From: Sphingomonadaceae bacterium
GTDB lineage: Bacteria > Pseudomonadota > Alphaproteobacteria > Sphingomonadales > Sphingomonadaceae
Assembly (NCBI GenBank): GCA_016462305.1
Contig: JAEMTM010000070.1
Coordinates: forward strand, 1-9,789
Direction of reading: 5' to 3'
DNA length: 9,789 nucleotides
This document shows positions 1 through 6,183 of the stretch, piece by piece (position 1 is the stretch's first letter; each line of letters begins with the position of its first letter). Both the position numbers and the translations under genes were made by a program. Under the pieces are notes generated by a model. The model saw only the letters and a list, made by a program, of their open reading frames with translations. It made no database searches and was not told the origin of the DNA.

Positions 1-200
1 ATCTGTTCGGCACGTTCAGCGCGGCGGACATCATGCTCGCGCCCGTGGTCACGCGGTTTGTGACCTATGGCTTTTCGCTTCCCGGCTTTGCGCAAGCTTA
101 TGCTGAAGCCATCATGACGCATCCATGGATGGAACAATGGTATGCCGCCGCGGCCGAAGAGCCGTGGACGATAGAACGCATCGAACGCGCCTTTACATAG
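1..200 (+). CDS. Glutathione S-transferase family protein, C-terminal fragment (5' end outside window)
   Basis: The reading frame is open from the left edge (first full codon at 3) to TAG at 198-200 and gives 65 residues. It begins LFGTFSAADIMLAPVVTRF and later has PWMEQWYAAAAEEPW. The phrase F(S/T)xADxMLAPVVTRF followed by a Y...HPWMxxW helix is typical of the all-alpha C-terminal domain of soluble bacterial glutathione S-transferases; the Asp of SAAD is the usual N-capping residue of that domain. The thioredoxin-like N-terminal half that binds glutathione lies outside the window, so class and substrate cannot be judged. The gene converges on aroC with only 6 bases between the stop codons, and I see no terminator hairpin there. 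The family call is fairly secure; a specific function is not. Confidence 0.82.
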   Translation, partial: LFGTFSAADIMLAPVVTRFVTYGFSLPGFAQAYAEAIMTHPWMEQWYAAAAEEPWTIERIERAFT

Positions 201-206
201 TTGCGT

Positions 207-1283
207 TTAGCCGCATTGCGCGCGGTGCAGCAGCTTCTGATCAGCGAGCACTAGCGCCATCATCGCCTCGACCACGGGCGTGCCCCTGATGCCCACGCAA
301 GGGTCGTGGCGACCCTTGGTAACAATGTCCGTGGCATCGCCATCACGCGTCACCGTTTCAACTGGCGTGAGGATGGATGACGTTGGTTTGAACGCCACGC
401 GCACCAACACAGGTTGCCCCGTTGAAATACCGCCCGCGATACCGCCTGCGTTATTCGCCATAAACTCCGGATGGTTCGACCCTTCAGCAGCTGGCCGCAT
501 CCTGTCCGCATTTTCCTCACCGCGCAAACGGGCTGCGCCAAAGCCTGCACCGATCTCCACGCCTTTTACCGCGTTGATGCTCATCATTGCCGACGCAAGC
601 TCGCTGTCGAGCTTGGCATAGAGCGGCGCGCCCCAACCGGGGGGAACGCCCGTGGCAACGCATTCGATAACCGCGCCAAGCGAGGAGCCAGCCTTGCGTG
701 CCTCGTCTACCATTTTTTCCCAGCGACCAGCGGCGGCTTCATCCGGGCAAAAGAAGGGGTTTTTCCCAATTTGCGATGCTTCAAAATTGTCGCGATTAAT
801 CGCATCGCCACCGATTTCAGCGACATAGGCCATGATTTCCACATCCGGTATGACGGCACGCGCCACTGCGCCAGCCGCCACGCGCGCGGCGGTTTCGCGC
901 GCGCTTGACCGGCCACCGCCGCGATAATCGCGAAAGCCGTATTTGGCATCATAGCTGTAATCCGCATGTCCTGGGCGATAGGCCTTGGCCACGTCGGAAT
1001 AATCCTTTGACCTTTGGTCAACATTTTCGATCATCAACGAAATCGGTGTACCTGTGGTGCGGCCTTCAAACACGCCGGATAATATGCGCACGGCATCCGG
1101 TTCCTGCCGCTGTGTGGTAAAGCGCGACGTGCCAGGACGGCGCTTATCGAGAAACGGCTGAATATCCGCCTCGGACAATGCAAGGCCGGGAGGGCACCCG
1201 TCAACCAATGCGCCAAGCGCGGGGCCATGCGATTCACCCCATGTCGAAAAACGGAATACGCGGCCGAAGGTATTAAAGCTCAT
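207..1283 (-). CDS. aroC: Chorismate synthase
   Basis: The 358-residue protein matches full-length chorismate synthase. This enzyme uses reduced FMN to remove phosphate from 5-enolpyruvylshikimate-3-phosphate (EPSP), giving chorismate, the precursor of aromatic amino acids, folate and quinones, in the cytosol. All three family signatures are visible: GESHGPALGALVDGCP near residues 16-31, a GGGRSSARETAARVA block near 122-136, and RHDPCVGIRGTP near 325-336. The two conserved catalytic histidines are His19 (in GESHG) and His106 (in RPGHAD). The ATG at 1281-1283 is preceded by GGAA about 7 bases upstream. It is the last gene of a minus-strand run, 50 bases after fabI, and the stop codon lies 6 bases from the converging GST gene. 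There is no sign of truncation or frameshift. Confidence 0.97.
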   Translation of the reverse strand: MSFNTFGRVFRFSTWGESHGPALGALVDGCPPGLALSEADIQPFLDKRRPGTSRFTTQRQEPDAVRILSGVFEGRTTGTPISLMIENVDQRSKDYSDVAKAYRPGHADYSYDAKYGFRDYRGGGRSSARETAARVAAGAVARAVIPDVEIMAYVAEIGGDAINRDNFEASQIGKNPFFCPDEAAAGRWEKMVDEARKAGSSLGAVIECVATGVPPGWGAPLYAKLDSELASAMMSINAVKGVEIGAGFGAARLRGEENADRMRPAAEGSNHPEFMANNAGGIAGGISTGQPVLVRVAFKPTSSILTPVETVTRDGDATDIVTKGRHDPCVGIRGTPVVEAMMALVLADQKLLHRAQCG

Positions 1284-1333
1284 CTACTGTTTCCGTTTTC
1301 TTCATATACACCGAAAGTTACACCCCGCGAGCA

Positions 1334-2161
1334 TTAGGATACCGCGATATCAGGAGCATCCTCCTGCTTCATGCCAACAGTGTGATAGCCTGCATCGACA
1401 TGGTGGATTTCGCCAGTCACCCCTGCCGCAAGGTCGGACAGGAAGTAGAGCGCAGATGACCCAACGTCATCAATCGTGACATTGCGGCGCAGCGGCGTGT
1501 TCAGTTCATTCCATTTCAGGATGTAGCGGAAGTCCCCAATGCCGGACGCCGCCAGCGTCTTAATTGGACCAGCGGAGATGGCGTTGACGCGAATGCCCTG
1601 CGGGCCGACATCATTCGCCAGATATTTGACTGACGTTTCCAGCGCCGCCTTCGCAACGCCCATGACGTTATAATGCGGCATGACCTTTTCAGCGCCATAA
1701 TAACTGAGCGTTAGCAGCGAACCACCGCCTTCGCCGGTTTCGGGATCAAGCGGCTTCATCATTGCGGCAGCGCGCTGGGCAACGGCGGTGAAGCTGTAGA
1801 CGCTGATATTCATGGTCATCAGGAAGTCCTCAAGGCCAACCTCATAATATTTGCCGCGCAACGCCTCTTTATTGGTGAAGCCAATCGCGTGCACCACAAA
1901 GTCAATCACGGGCCATCTGTCCGCCAGCGTTTCAAATGCGCGGTCGAGATTGGCCATGTCCGCAACGTCGCAGTCGATCAGGAAATCACAATCCAGTTGC
2001 GCCGCCAATGGCCGGACGCGCTTTTCCATGACTTCCCCCTGATAGCTGAAGGCCAGTTCGGCACCTTGCGCATGCAAGCGCTTTGCGATACCCCATGCAA
2101 GCGACTTGTCATTGGCAAGCCCCATAATCAGCCCGCGTTTGCCTGCCATCAATCCGGTCAT
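1334..2161 (-). CDS. fabI: Enoyl-[acyl-carrier-protein] reductase (NADH), FabI type
   Basis: A 275-residue short-chain dehydrogenase/reductase. FabI carries out the final reduction of each fatty acid elongation cycle, trans-2-enoyl-ACP to acyl-ACP with NAD(P)H, as a cytosolic tetramer. The cofactor loop is GLANDKSLAWGIA (14-26). The FabI-specific active site is Tyr154, Tyr164 and Lys171, where Tyr164 and Lys171 form the Y-x6-K pair; these sit exactly 8 positions after E. coli Tyr146, Tyr156 and Lys163. HAIGF (91-95) matches the loop where triclosan-resistance changes occur in other FabI proteins, and the usual Gly is present. A Gly/Glu-rich insert around 139-147 lengthens the protein relative to E. 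coli. The ATG at 2161 follows GAGG with a 5-base spacer, and that site overlaps the stop codon of yihY, so the two genes are probably coupled. An ATG four codons in is a weaker alternative start. Confidence 0.97.
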   Translation of the reverse strand: MTGLMAGKRGLIMGLANDKSLAWGIAKRLHAQGAELAFSYQGEVMEKRVRPLAAQLDCDFLIDCDVADMANLDRAFETLADRWPVIDFVVHAIGFTNKEALRGKYYEVGLEDFLMTMNISVYSFTAVAQRAAAMMKPLDPETGEGGGSLLTLSYYGAEKVMPHYNVMGVAKAALETSVKYLANDVGPQGIRVNAISAGPIKTLAASGIGDFRYILKWNELNTPLRRNVTIDDVGSSALYFLSDLAAGVTGEIHHVDAGYHTVGMKQEDAPDIAVS

Positions 2162-2168
2162 AATATCC

Positions 2169-3131
2169 TCATTCGTCTGCGATATTTGCTTTGGCTTGCC
2201 TTAGTCCATTTTCATGTGCGTTGGCCAGCGCCGCGTTCAACTGCGCCCCTGTTACCAAGCCAAGGCCGATCAGGTAAAAGAAAATGAGCGCAACCATCAC
2301 CCCGGCCAGACTGCCATACGCAAGATCATAATTGCTAACGTGCGACAGGAACATGGGCAGTAACGCGGTTAACCCAAGCCACCAAATGCTTACAAAGGCC
2401 GCGCCGGGCCATTTCGGGCAGTCGGGGGAACGATATTTGGACGGCGTTAGCCCCGCAAAAATGATGTAAATCGCCGCAAATAAAACGACAAAGGGAATGA
2501 TTCGCCCCCACGCAAAATAGCTGGCCACCGTCTGCGCGGTGGGGATGTAGCGATAGACAAAATCCTCCGCCGCGGTGACCATCACCTGCGCGGAAAACGC
2601 GACCATCGCCAGAACGACCGAAGCGATGATCGCACCCAGCGAGCCCAACCGGTAATGCCAGAAAGCACGGCCGGGTGTTGCGCCATAAGCGCGATGCAAC
2701 ACGTCGCGAAAGGTTTCGATAAGACTTGCCGCTGTCCAAAGGCTGACCCCCGCGCTGAGCCACAATAATGGGCCAGAGCGGGCGGTCATGGCCGACTGAA
2801 TGGGTAATTGAAGGGCACTGGCGACGCTGGGCGGTACCGTCTTAAAAAATGCGTCGATTAACGCGAGGCCAGATTCGGTTTGGCCAAATGCACCCGCGAT
2901 CGCCGCCGCCACGACGCAAAAGGCGAATAAGGACAGCAAGGACAGATAGGCAAAATTGCCCGCGTGAATGAAACCGTCGCTATAAACGCCAAAGCCAACG
3001 CGCTTCATCACTTCAATGACCTGACCCGGAAGGCCGAGCCGCGCAAACCATTTGGCTTCGCTTTCATGGCCAAGCGTTGTCGCCGGAAGGTGCGCCCGCG
3101 CCTCCGGTGACAGAGGCGAAATTTCAGACAC
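2169..3131 (-). CDS. YihY/virulence factor BrkB family inner-membrane protein
   Basis: A polytopic inner-membrane protein of 320 residues from the start chosen here. After a hydrophilic N-terminus of about 55 residues come six hydrophobic segments, at roughly 61-83, 122-144, 162-187, 203-225, 240-262 and 272-303, the usual topology of the YihY/BrkB family. The motif YSDGFIHAGNFAYLSLLSLF at the start of the first segment and the closing GLGLVTGAQLNA are family hallmarks. The biochemical role of the family is not settled; it was once called RNase BN, which proved wrong. Start: an ATG at 3170 would give 13 extra residues and a 47-base overlap with dnaJ. The GTG at 3129-3131 instead has GGGAG 6-7 bases upstream and overlaps the dnaJ stop by 8 bases, so I chose it. 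Its ribosome binding site lies in a hairpin (3136-3165). Confidence 0.9.
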   Translation of the reverse strand: MSEISPLSPEARAHLPATTLGHESEAKWFARLGLPGQVIEVMKRVGFGVYSDGFIHAGNFAYLSLLSLFAFCVVAAAIAGAFGQTESGLALIDAFFKTVPPSVASALQLPIQSAMTARSGPLLWLSAGVSLWTAASLIETFRDVLHRAYGATPGRAFWHYRLGSLGAIIASVVLAMVAFSAQVMVTAAEDFVYRYIPTAQTVASYFAWGRIIPFVVLFAAIYIIFAGLTPSKYRSPDCPKWPGAAFVSIWWLGLTALLPMFLSHVSNYDLAYGSLAGVMVALIFFYLIGLGLVTGAQLNAALANAHENGLRQAKANIADE

Positions 3132-4056
3132 GCATATTCTCCCGGACAGGGCTGTCCGAGAGAATGTCACTCATCCGCGCAAGTTCCGCCGGGTCCGTCG
3201 GCAGATGGATCATCAACGTCACAAGCTGATCACCCCGCACGCCGGTCTTGGCGGTAAAGCCGCGGCCCTTGATCCGCAGGACAGCACCCGAATTGGTGCG
3301 TGGCGGGACGGTCAACATCACTGCGCCATCAACCGTCGGCACTTTGACTTTGCCGCCTGCCACCGCCTCTTTCAGTGAAATTGGCAAATCGATGCGGATA
3401 TTGTCGCCATCGCGCACCAAATGCGGATGCTTGCCAATTTTGAGCGTCACCATCGCGTCGCCATGGCCGCCGGGGCCGGGCTGCCCCTTGCCGGGAATAC
3501 GGATTTGCTGTCCCGCAACTATGCCAGCGGGCAGTTTGAATTCCACCGTCTTGCCATCGCCCAGCATGATGCGTTGCGGCGCAAGCGTGGCGGCGTCGGT
3601 GAACGACACCAAATGCACATAGGCAATGTTCGCGCCCTGTGGCGGCGGCGCTTGCTGCGGACGTGGGCCGGGTCCAGCGCCGGGGCGTACGCCGCCCCCG
3701 CCGCCAAACAGACCGTCAAATATATCGCCCAAATCAATGCCGCCACTGCCGAAGTCGAAATTGCCACCCGCTGGGCCAGCTTGGCCAGGGCCACCACCGC
3801 CGCCGCCGCCAAAAGGATTACCCGCAAAGCGCGGCTGCCCGTTTTCATCAATCTCACCGCGATCATATTGACCGCGTTTTTTGGGGTCGGACAATAGGTC
3901 ATAGGCCTGCGTCACTTCGCTGAACCGATCCGACGCCTTGGGATTGTCCTTGTTCTTGTCGGGGTGCAATTCCTTCGCCAGCTTGCGATAGGCGACCTTA
4001 ATCGCCTTGTCGTCCGTCCCCTTGGACACACCTAATATGGAATACGGATCTGCCAT
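3124..4056 (-). CDS. DnaJ/CbpA-type (class B, zinc-finger-less) J-domain co-chaperone
   Basis: A 310-residue J-protein that would stimulate the ATPase of an Hsp70 (DnaK) and deliver clients in the cytosol. The J domain spans about 1-70, with the essential HPD at 31-33 and the helix IV region SDPKKRGQYDRG. It is followed by a long Gly/Phe/Pro-rich linker (about 78-143) including IDLGDIFDGLFGGGGG, then the two beta-rich client-binding domains (about 146-300) with LPAGIVAGQQIRIPGKG and a second domain ending RGDQLVTLMIHLP. There are no CxxCxGxG zinc repeats, so this is CbpA-like and not DnaJ itself. The ATG at 4056 has AGGGA 5 bases upstream. It probably heads the yihY-fabI-aroC run and overlaps yihY by 8 bases. 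No CIRCE element is seen upstream. Confidence 0.93.
   Translation of the reverse strand: MADPYSILGVSKGTDDKAIKVAYRKLAKELHPDKNKDNPKASDRFSEVTQAYDLLSDPKKRGQYDRGEIDENGQPRFAGNPFGGGGGGGPGQAGPAGGNFDFGSGGIDLGDIFDGLFGGGGGVRPGAGPGPRPQQAPPPQGANIAYVHLVSFTDAATLAPQRIMLGDGKTVEFKLPAGIVAGQQIRIPGKGQPGPGGHGDAMVTLKIGKHPHLVRDGDNIRIDLPISLKEAVAGGKVKVPTVDGAVMLTVPPRTNSGAVLRIKGRGFTAKTGVRGDQLVTLMIHLPTDPAELARMSDILSDSPVRENMRV
3136..3165 (-). promoter_or_regulatory. Inverted repeat that would sequester the yihY ribosome binding site
   Basis: On the minus strand the arms are ATTCTCTCGGACAG (3165-3152) and CTGTCCGGGAGAAT (3149-3136), separated by two bases. They pair over 14 positions, with a single G-U wobble in RNA. The 3' arm contains GGGAGAA, the Shine-Dalgarno sequence of the GTG start at 3131. 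The whole element lies within the last codons of dnaJ, so a ribosome finishing dnaJ would melt it. No T-run follows, so it is not a typical intrinsic terminator. The pairing is seen directly; the coupling role is inferred. Confidence 0.6.
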
Positions 4057-4085
4057 TCTTGTCCCTGTTACTCTACTGCCCGTCT

Positions 4086-4114
4086 TACATTGGTATTACA
4101 GCGACGGGAGTCAA
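4086..4114 (-). promoter_or_regulatory. Possible promoter of the dnaJ-yihY-fabI-aroC run
   Basis: On the minus strand, TTGACT (4114-4109) overlaps the stop codon of the upstream membrane-protein gene. It is followed after 17 bases by AATGTA (4091-4086), about 30 bases before the dnaJ ATG. The -35 is close to consensus and the -10 is poor. A 6-base GC-rich inverted repeat (CCCGTC at 4079-4084, GACGGG at 4103-4108) brackets the spacer and could be an operator or chance. Weak support only. Confidence 0.25.
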
Positions 4115-4578
4115 CTTGGAAGCAACGCATTTTCGGGTTTTTCGCCTATCAACACACGTAGCAGAAGATAGAGCAGCAAGCCAATCGGCCCTGCCATGAA
4201 TGTAAAGAACAATATCGGCACCTGCAGCCATCGGGATATTTTATGCGCGTCGGCGTTGCGCGCGATCCCGATGCCGACTAGCAAATCGAACGCCAAATAA
4301 TGTATCCAGCCAATCGTTGCACCCCCAGGCGAGTCAAACAACGCCATCACGCCTGCCAAAGTGGTAAAGTCCGCTGGCGGGCGACCCATTGGTCCACCGT
4401 CCGAAATCCAGCCTGCCATCAACGGGATTATCAGGCCCGCATAGAGGCAGGCGAACAAGACCGCCCCTGCAAAAAAGACAAAAGGCACAACGCGCGCCCG
4501 TTTCGGTGCAAACGCCAAAATCACCCACCACAGCAAAGCCCATGCGTTGGCGAACCCAAATATCATGTCCCAGTTCAT
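4111..4578 (-). CDS. ABA4-like (DUF4281) family integral membrane protein
   Basis: A 155-residue membrane protein with four hydrophobic segments at about 7-24, 30-53, 88-106 and 119-144. The third begins GWIHYLAFDLLVG (90-102) and the fourth carries FMAGPIGLLLYLLLR (127-141). This pairing of W-x-H-Y-L-A-F-D-L-x-V-G with GPxGLLLYLLxR is what I recognise as the ABA4-like family, named after the plant protein required for neoxanthin synthesis. The bacterial members have no established function, and no carotenoid gene is visible here, so I do not assign an activity. The start at 4578 lacks a good Shine-Dalgarno sequence (GGGG lies about 12 bases upstream); an ATG four codons in is an alternative. 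It is divergent from pdxH across 51 bases and lies 54 bases upstream of dnaJ on the same strand. Family call from memory of motifs, moderately sure. Confidence 0.75.
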   Translation of the reverse strand: MNWDMIFGFANAWALLWWVILAFAPKRARVVPFVFFAGAVLFACLYAGLIIPLMAGWISDGGPMGRPPADFTTLAGVMALFDSPGGATIGWIHYLAFDLLVGIGIARNADAHKISRWLQVPILFFTFMAGPIGLLLYLLLRVLIGEKPENALLPS

Positions 4579-4584
4579 TTTATC

Positions 4585-4617
4585 GTCTAGCCCCTTTTAA
4601 CCCGCATCAGTCTAGCC
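4585..4617. repeat. 8-bp direct repeat GTCTAGCC in the divergent spacer
   Basis: GTCTAGCC occurs at 4585-4592 and again at 4610-4617, with starts 25 bases apart, inside the 51-base spacer between the divergent membrane-protein gene and pdxH. CTAG is generally a scarce tetranucleotide in proteobacteria. The position suits an operator shared by both promoters, but no regulator is identified and chance cannot be excluded. Confidence 0.35.
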
Positions 4618-4629
4618 TATCGGTGGATT

Positions 4630-5226
4630 ATGAAAAGACCTGATCCCTTTACCCTGTTTGACGACTGGTTTGCCGAAGCGCGCACCACCGAAATCAATGA
4701 CTCCAACGCCATGGCATTGGCGACCACGGGTGCCGATGGCCAGCCTTCGGTCCGCATGGTCCTGTTAAAAGGCCATGGCCGCGATCTGGGCACGCATGGC
4801 GGATTTATATTCTACACCAATTTTGAAAGCCGCAAGGCCACGCAATTGTCCGACAATGCGCATGTTGCCTTGCTATTTCACTGGAAATCCTTGCGGCGGC
4901 AAATTCGGATTGAGGGTGCGGCCAATCCCGTCGACGACGCGACCGCTGACGCCTATTTTGCCACGCGCTCGCGCAATTCGCAGCTTGGCGCTTGGGCGTC
5001 CGACCAGTCGCGCCCGCTGGCCGACCGCGCCACGTTTGAAGCCCGCTTTGCCGAGGTGGAGGCGCGTTTTGAAGGTCAAGACGTCCCGCGTCCGCCACAT
5101 TGGTCCGGCTGGATGGTGAACCCAAAGCGTATCGAATTTTGGCAAGACCGCGAATTCCGCTTGCACGAACGCTGGCTGTATGAACGCGACGGCGACGGCT
5201 GGACAAGCGGCATGTTATACCCATGA
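4630..5226 (+). CDS. pdxH: Pyridoxamine/pyridoxine 5'-phosphate oxidase
   Basis: A 198-residue flavoenzyme of the split-barrel fold that oxidises pyridoxine or pyridoxamine 5'-phosphate to pyridoxal 5'-phosphate (PLP) using FMN and oxygen. It is the last step of PLP synthesis and salvage in the cytosol. The FMN/phosphate-binding stretch is SVRMVLLKG (Arg42, Lys47). FYTNFESRKATQL and LLFHWKSLRRQIRIEG are family blocks. The C-terminal signature IEFWQDREFRLHER spans 168-181; Arg177 and His179 correspond to the active-site Arg and His of the E. coli enzyme. The protein is somewhat shorter at the N-terminus than E. coli PdxH, as is common. The ATG at 4630 follows GGTGG closely. It opens a plus-strand run with fieF (10-base gap) and phzF. 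Confidence 0.96.
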   Translation: MKRPDPFTLFDDWFAEARTTEINDSNAMALATTGADGQPSVRMVLLKGHGRDLGTHGGFIFYTNFESRKATQLSDNAHVALLFHWKSLRRQIRIEGAANPVDDATADAYFATRSRNSQLGAWASDQSRPLADRATFEARFAEVEARFEGQDVPRPPHWSGWMVNPKRIEFWQDREFRLHERWLYERDGDGWTSGMLYP

Positions 5227-5236
5227 TATTAAAACG

Positions 5237-6172
5237 ATGAGCCTTGGGCATAATCACCATCAATATGCGCATATTGTTTTAACCAAGCGCGCGGCCATAG
5301 CCAGCGTATCGGTAGCGTTGTTTCTGCTGGCGCTGAAGATATTTGCCGCAGCGCAAACCGGTTCAGTCGCCTTATTGGCCTCATTGGCGGACACGGGCTT
5401 TGATGTTTTGGCATCCTTGCTGACATTGTTCAGCGTCCGTTATGCCGCCATGCCCGCCGATGATGACCACCGGTTCGGCCATGGCAAGGCAGAGGCGCTG
5501 TCTGCGCTGTTTCAGGTCATATTGATCTCCATATCGGCCATATTTATCGCATGGCGCGCCATCATGCGCTTGGGCGCGCAGGAACAGACCGCGCATCCCG
5601 AATATGGCATTGGCGTTTCGGTCATTGCCATCGTCGCAACCTTGGCTTTGCTCGCCTATCAACGGCATGTGGTCCGCAAAACCGGATCGGTCGCTATTCA
5701 GGCGGACCATGTGCATTATCAAAGCGACTTGTTGCTCAACATCGCGGTGATCGTTGCAATATTGCTCGACAATATGCTGCATGTGCGGGGGGCCGATCCG
5801 TTGTTCGGCATTGCGATTGCCGCTTGGTTATCATGGGGCGCATATCGCGCCGCGCAGCTAGCGCTTGACCAGTTGCTGGACCGCGAATGGCCGGAGGAAA
5901 AACGTCGGCGTTTCATTGAAGTTGCACTGCGCCATCCTGAATTGCGCGGCATTCACGATATGCGCACCCGTTCCAGCGGCACGCATGATTTCTGCCAATT
6001 CCATGCATGGGTGGACCCGAATATGACGGTTGCGGCGGCACATGACATCATGGATGCGGTGGAACAAGCGTTGATGGACGCATTTCCGGGCGTTGAAGTC
6101 TTGATTCACCCTGACCCGGAAGGCCATAAGGATGAGATGGGCTATATCCCATCAGAAACGATTGAGCATTGA
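5237..6172 (+). CDS. fieF: Cation diffusion facilitator, FieF/YiiP type (Zn2+/Fe2+ efflux)
   Basis: A 311-residue inner-membrane H+/divalent-metal antiporter expected to export Zn2+ and possibly Fe2+ or Cd2+. Every metal site of E. coli YiiP is present with a constant offset of 7: Asp52 and Asp56 in TM2 and His160 and Asp164 in TM5 form the transport site, and Asp75, His78 and His82 (in DDDHRFGHGKAE) form the second site. The cytoplasmic C-terminal domain has GIHDMRTR, HAWVDP and HPDP, matching the dimer-stabilising zinc sites. The short N-terminus is His-rich (HNHHQYAH). Start: an upstream ATG at 5180 would overlap pdxH by 47 bases and add residues unlike the family, so I chose the ATG at 5237. 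It has no Shine-Dalgarno sequence, which suggests coupling to pdxH. Confidence 0.93.
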   Translation: MSLGHNHHQYAHIVLTKRAAIASVSVALFLLALKIFAAAQTGSVALLASLADTGFDVLASLLTLFSVRYAAMPADDDHRFGHGKAEALSALFQVILISISAIFIAWRAIMRLGAQEQTAHPEYGIGVSVIAIVATLALLAYQRHVVRKTGSVAIQADHVHYQSDLLLNIAVIVAILLDNMLHVRGADPLFGIAIAAWLSWGAYRAAQLALDQLLDREWPEEKRRRFIEVALRHPELRGIHDMRTRSSGTHDFCQFHAWVDPNMTVAAAHDIMDAVEQALMDAFPGVEVLIHPDPEGHKDEMGYIPSETIEH

Positions 6173-6183
6173 GGAGGGCACCG

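Noticed and set aside
471..908. A 145-codon open frame on the + strand inside aroC
   Set aside because: It is fully antisense to chorismate synthase, with Cys/Arg/His-rich composition typical of a shadow frame and no ribosome binding site.
1339..1352. Imperfect palindrome GATACCGCGATATC near the end of fabI
   Set aside because: It is short, carries a mismatch, lies in the final codons of fabI and has no regulatory context.
3626..3830. Glycine/proline-rich GC repeats in dnaJ that resemble low-complexity DNA
   Set aside because: They encode the normal Gly/Phe-rich linker of a J-protein and are not a DNA repeat element.
4079..4108. Inverted repeat CCCGTC / GACGGG upstream of dnaJ as a terminator or heat-shock operator
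   Set aside because: The stem is only 6 bp with an 18-base loop, no T-run follows on either strand, and it does not match the CIRCE consensus.
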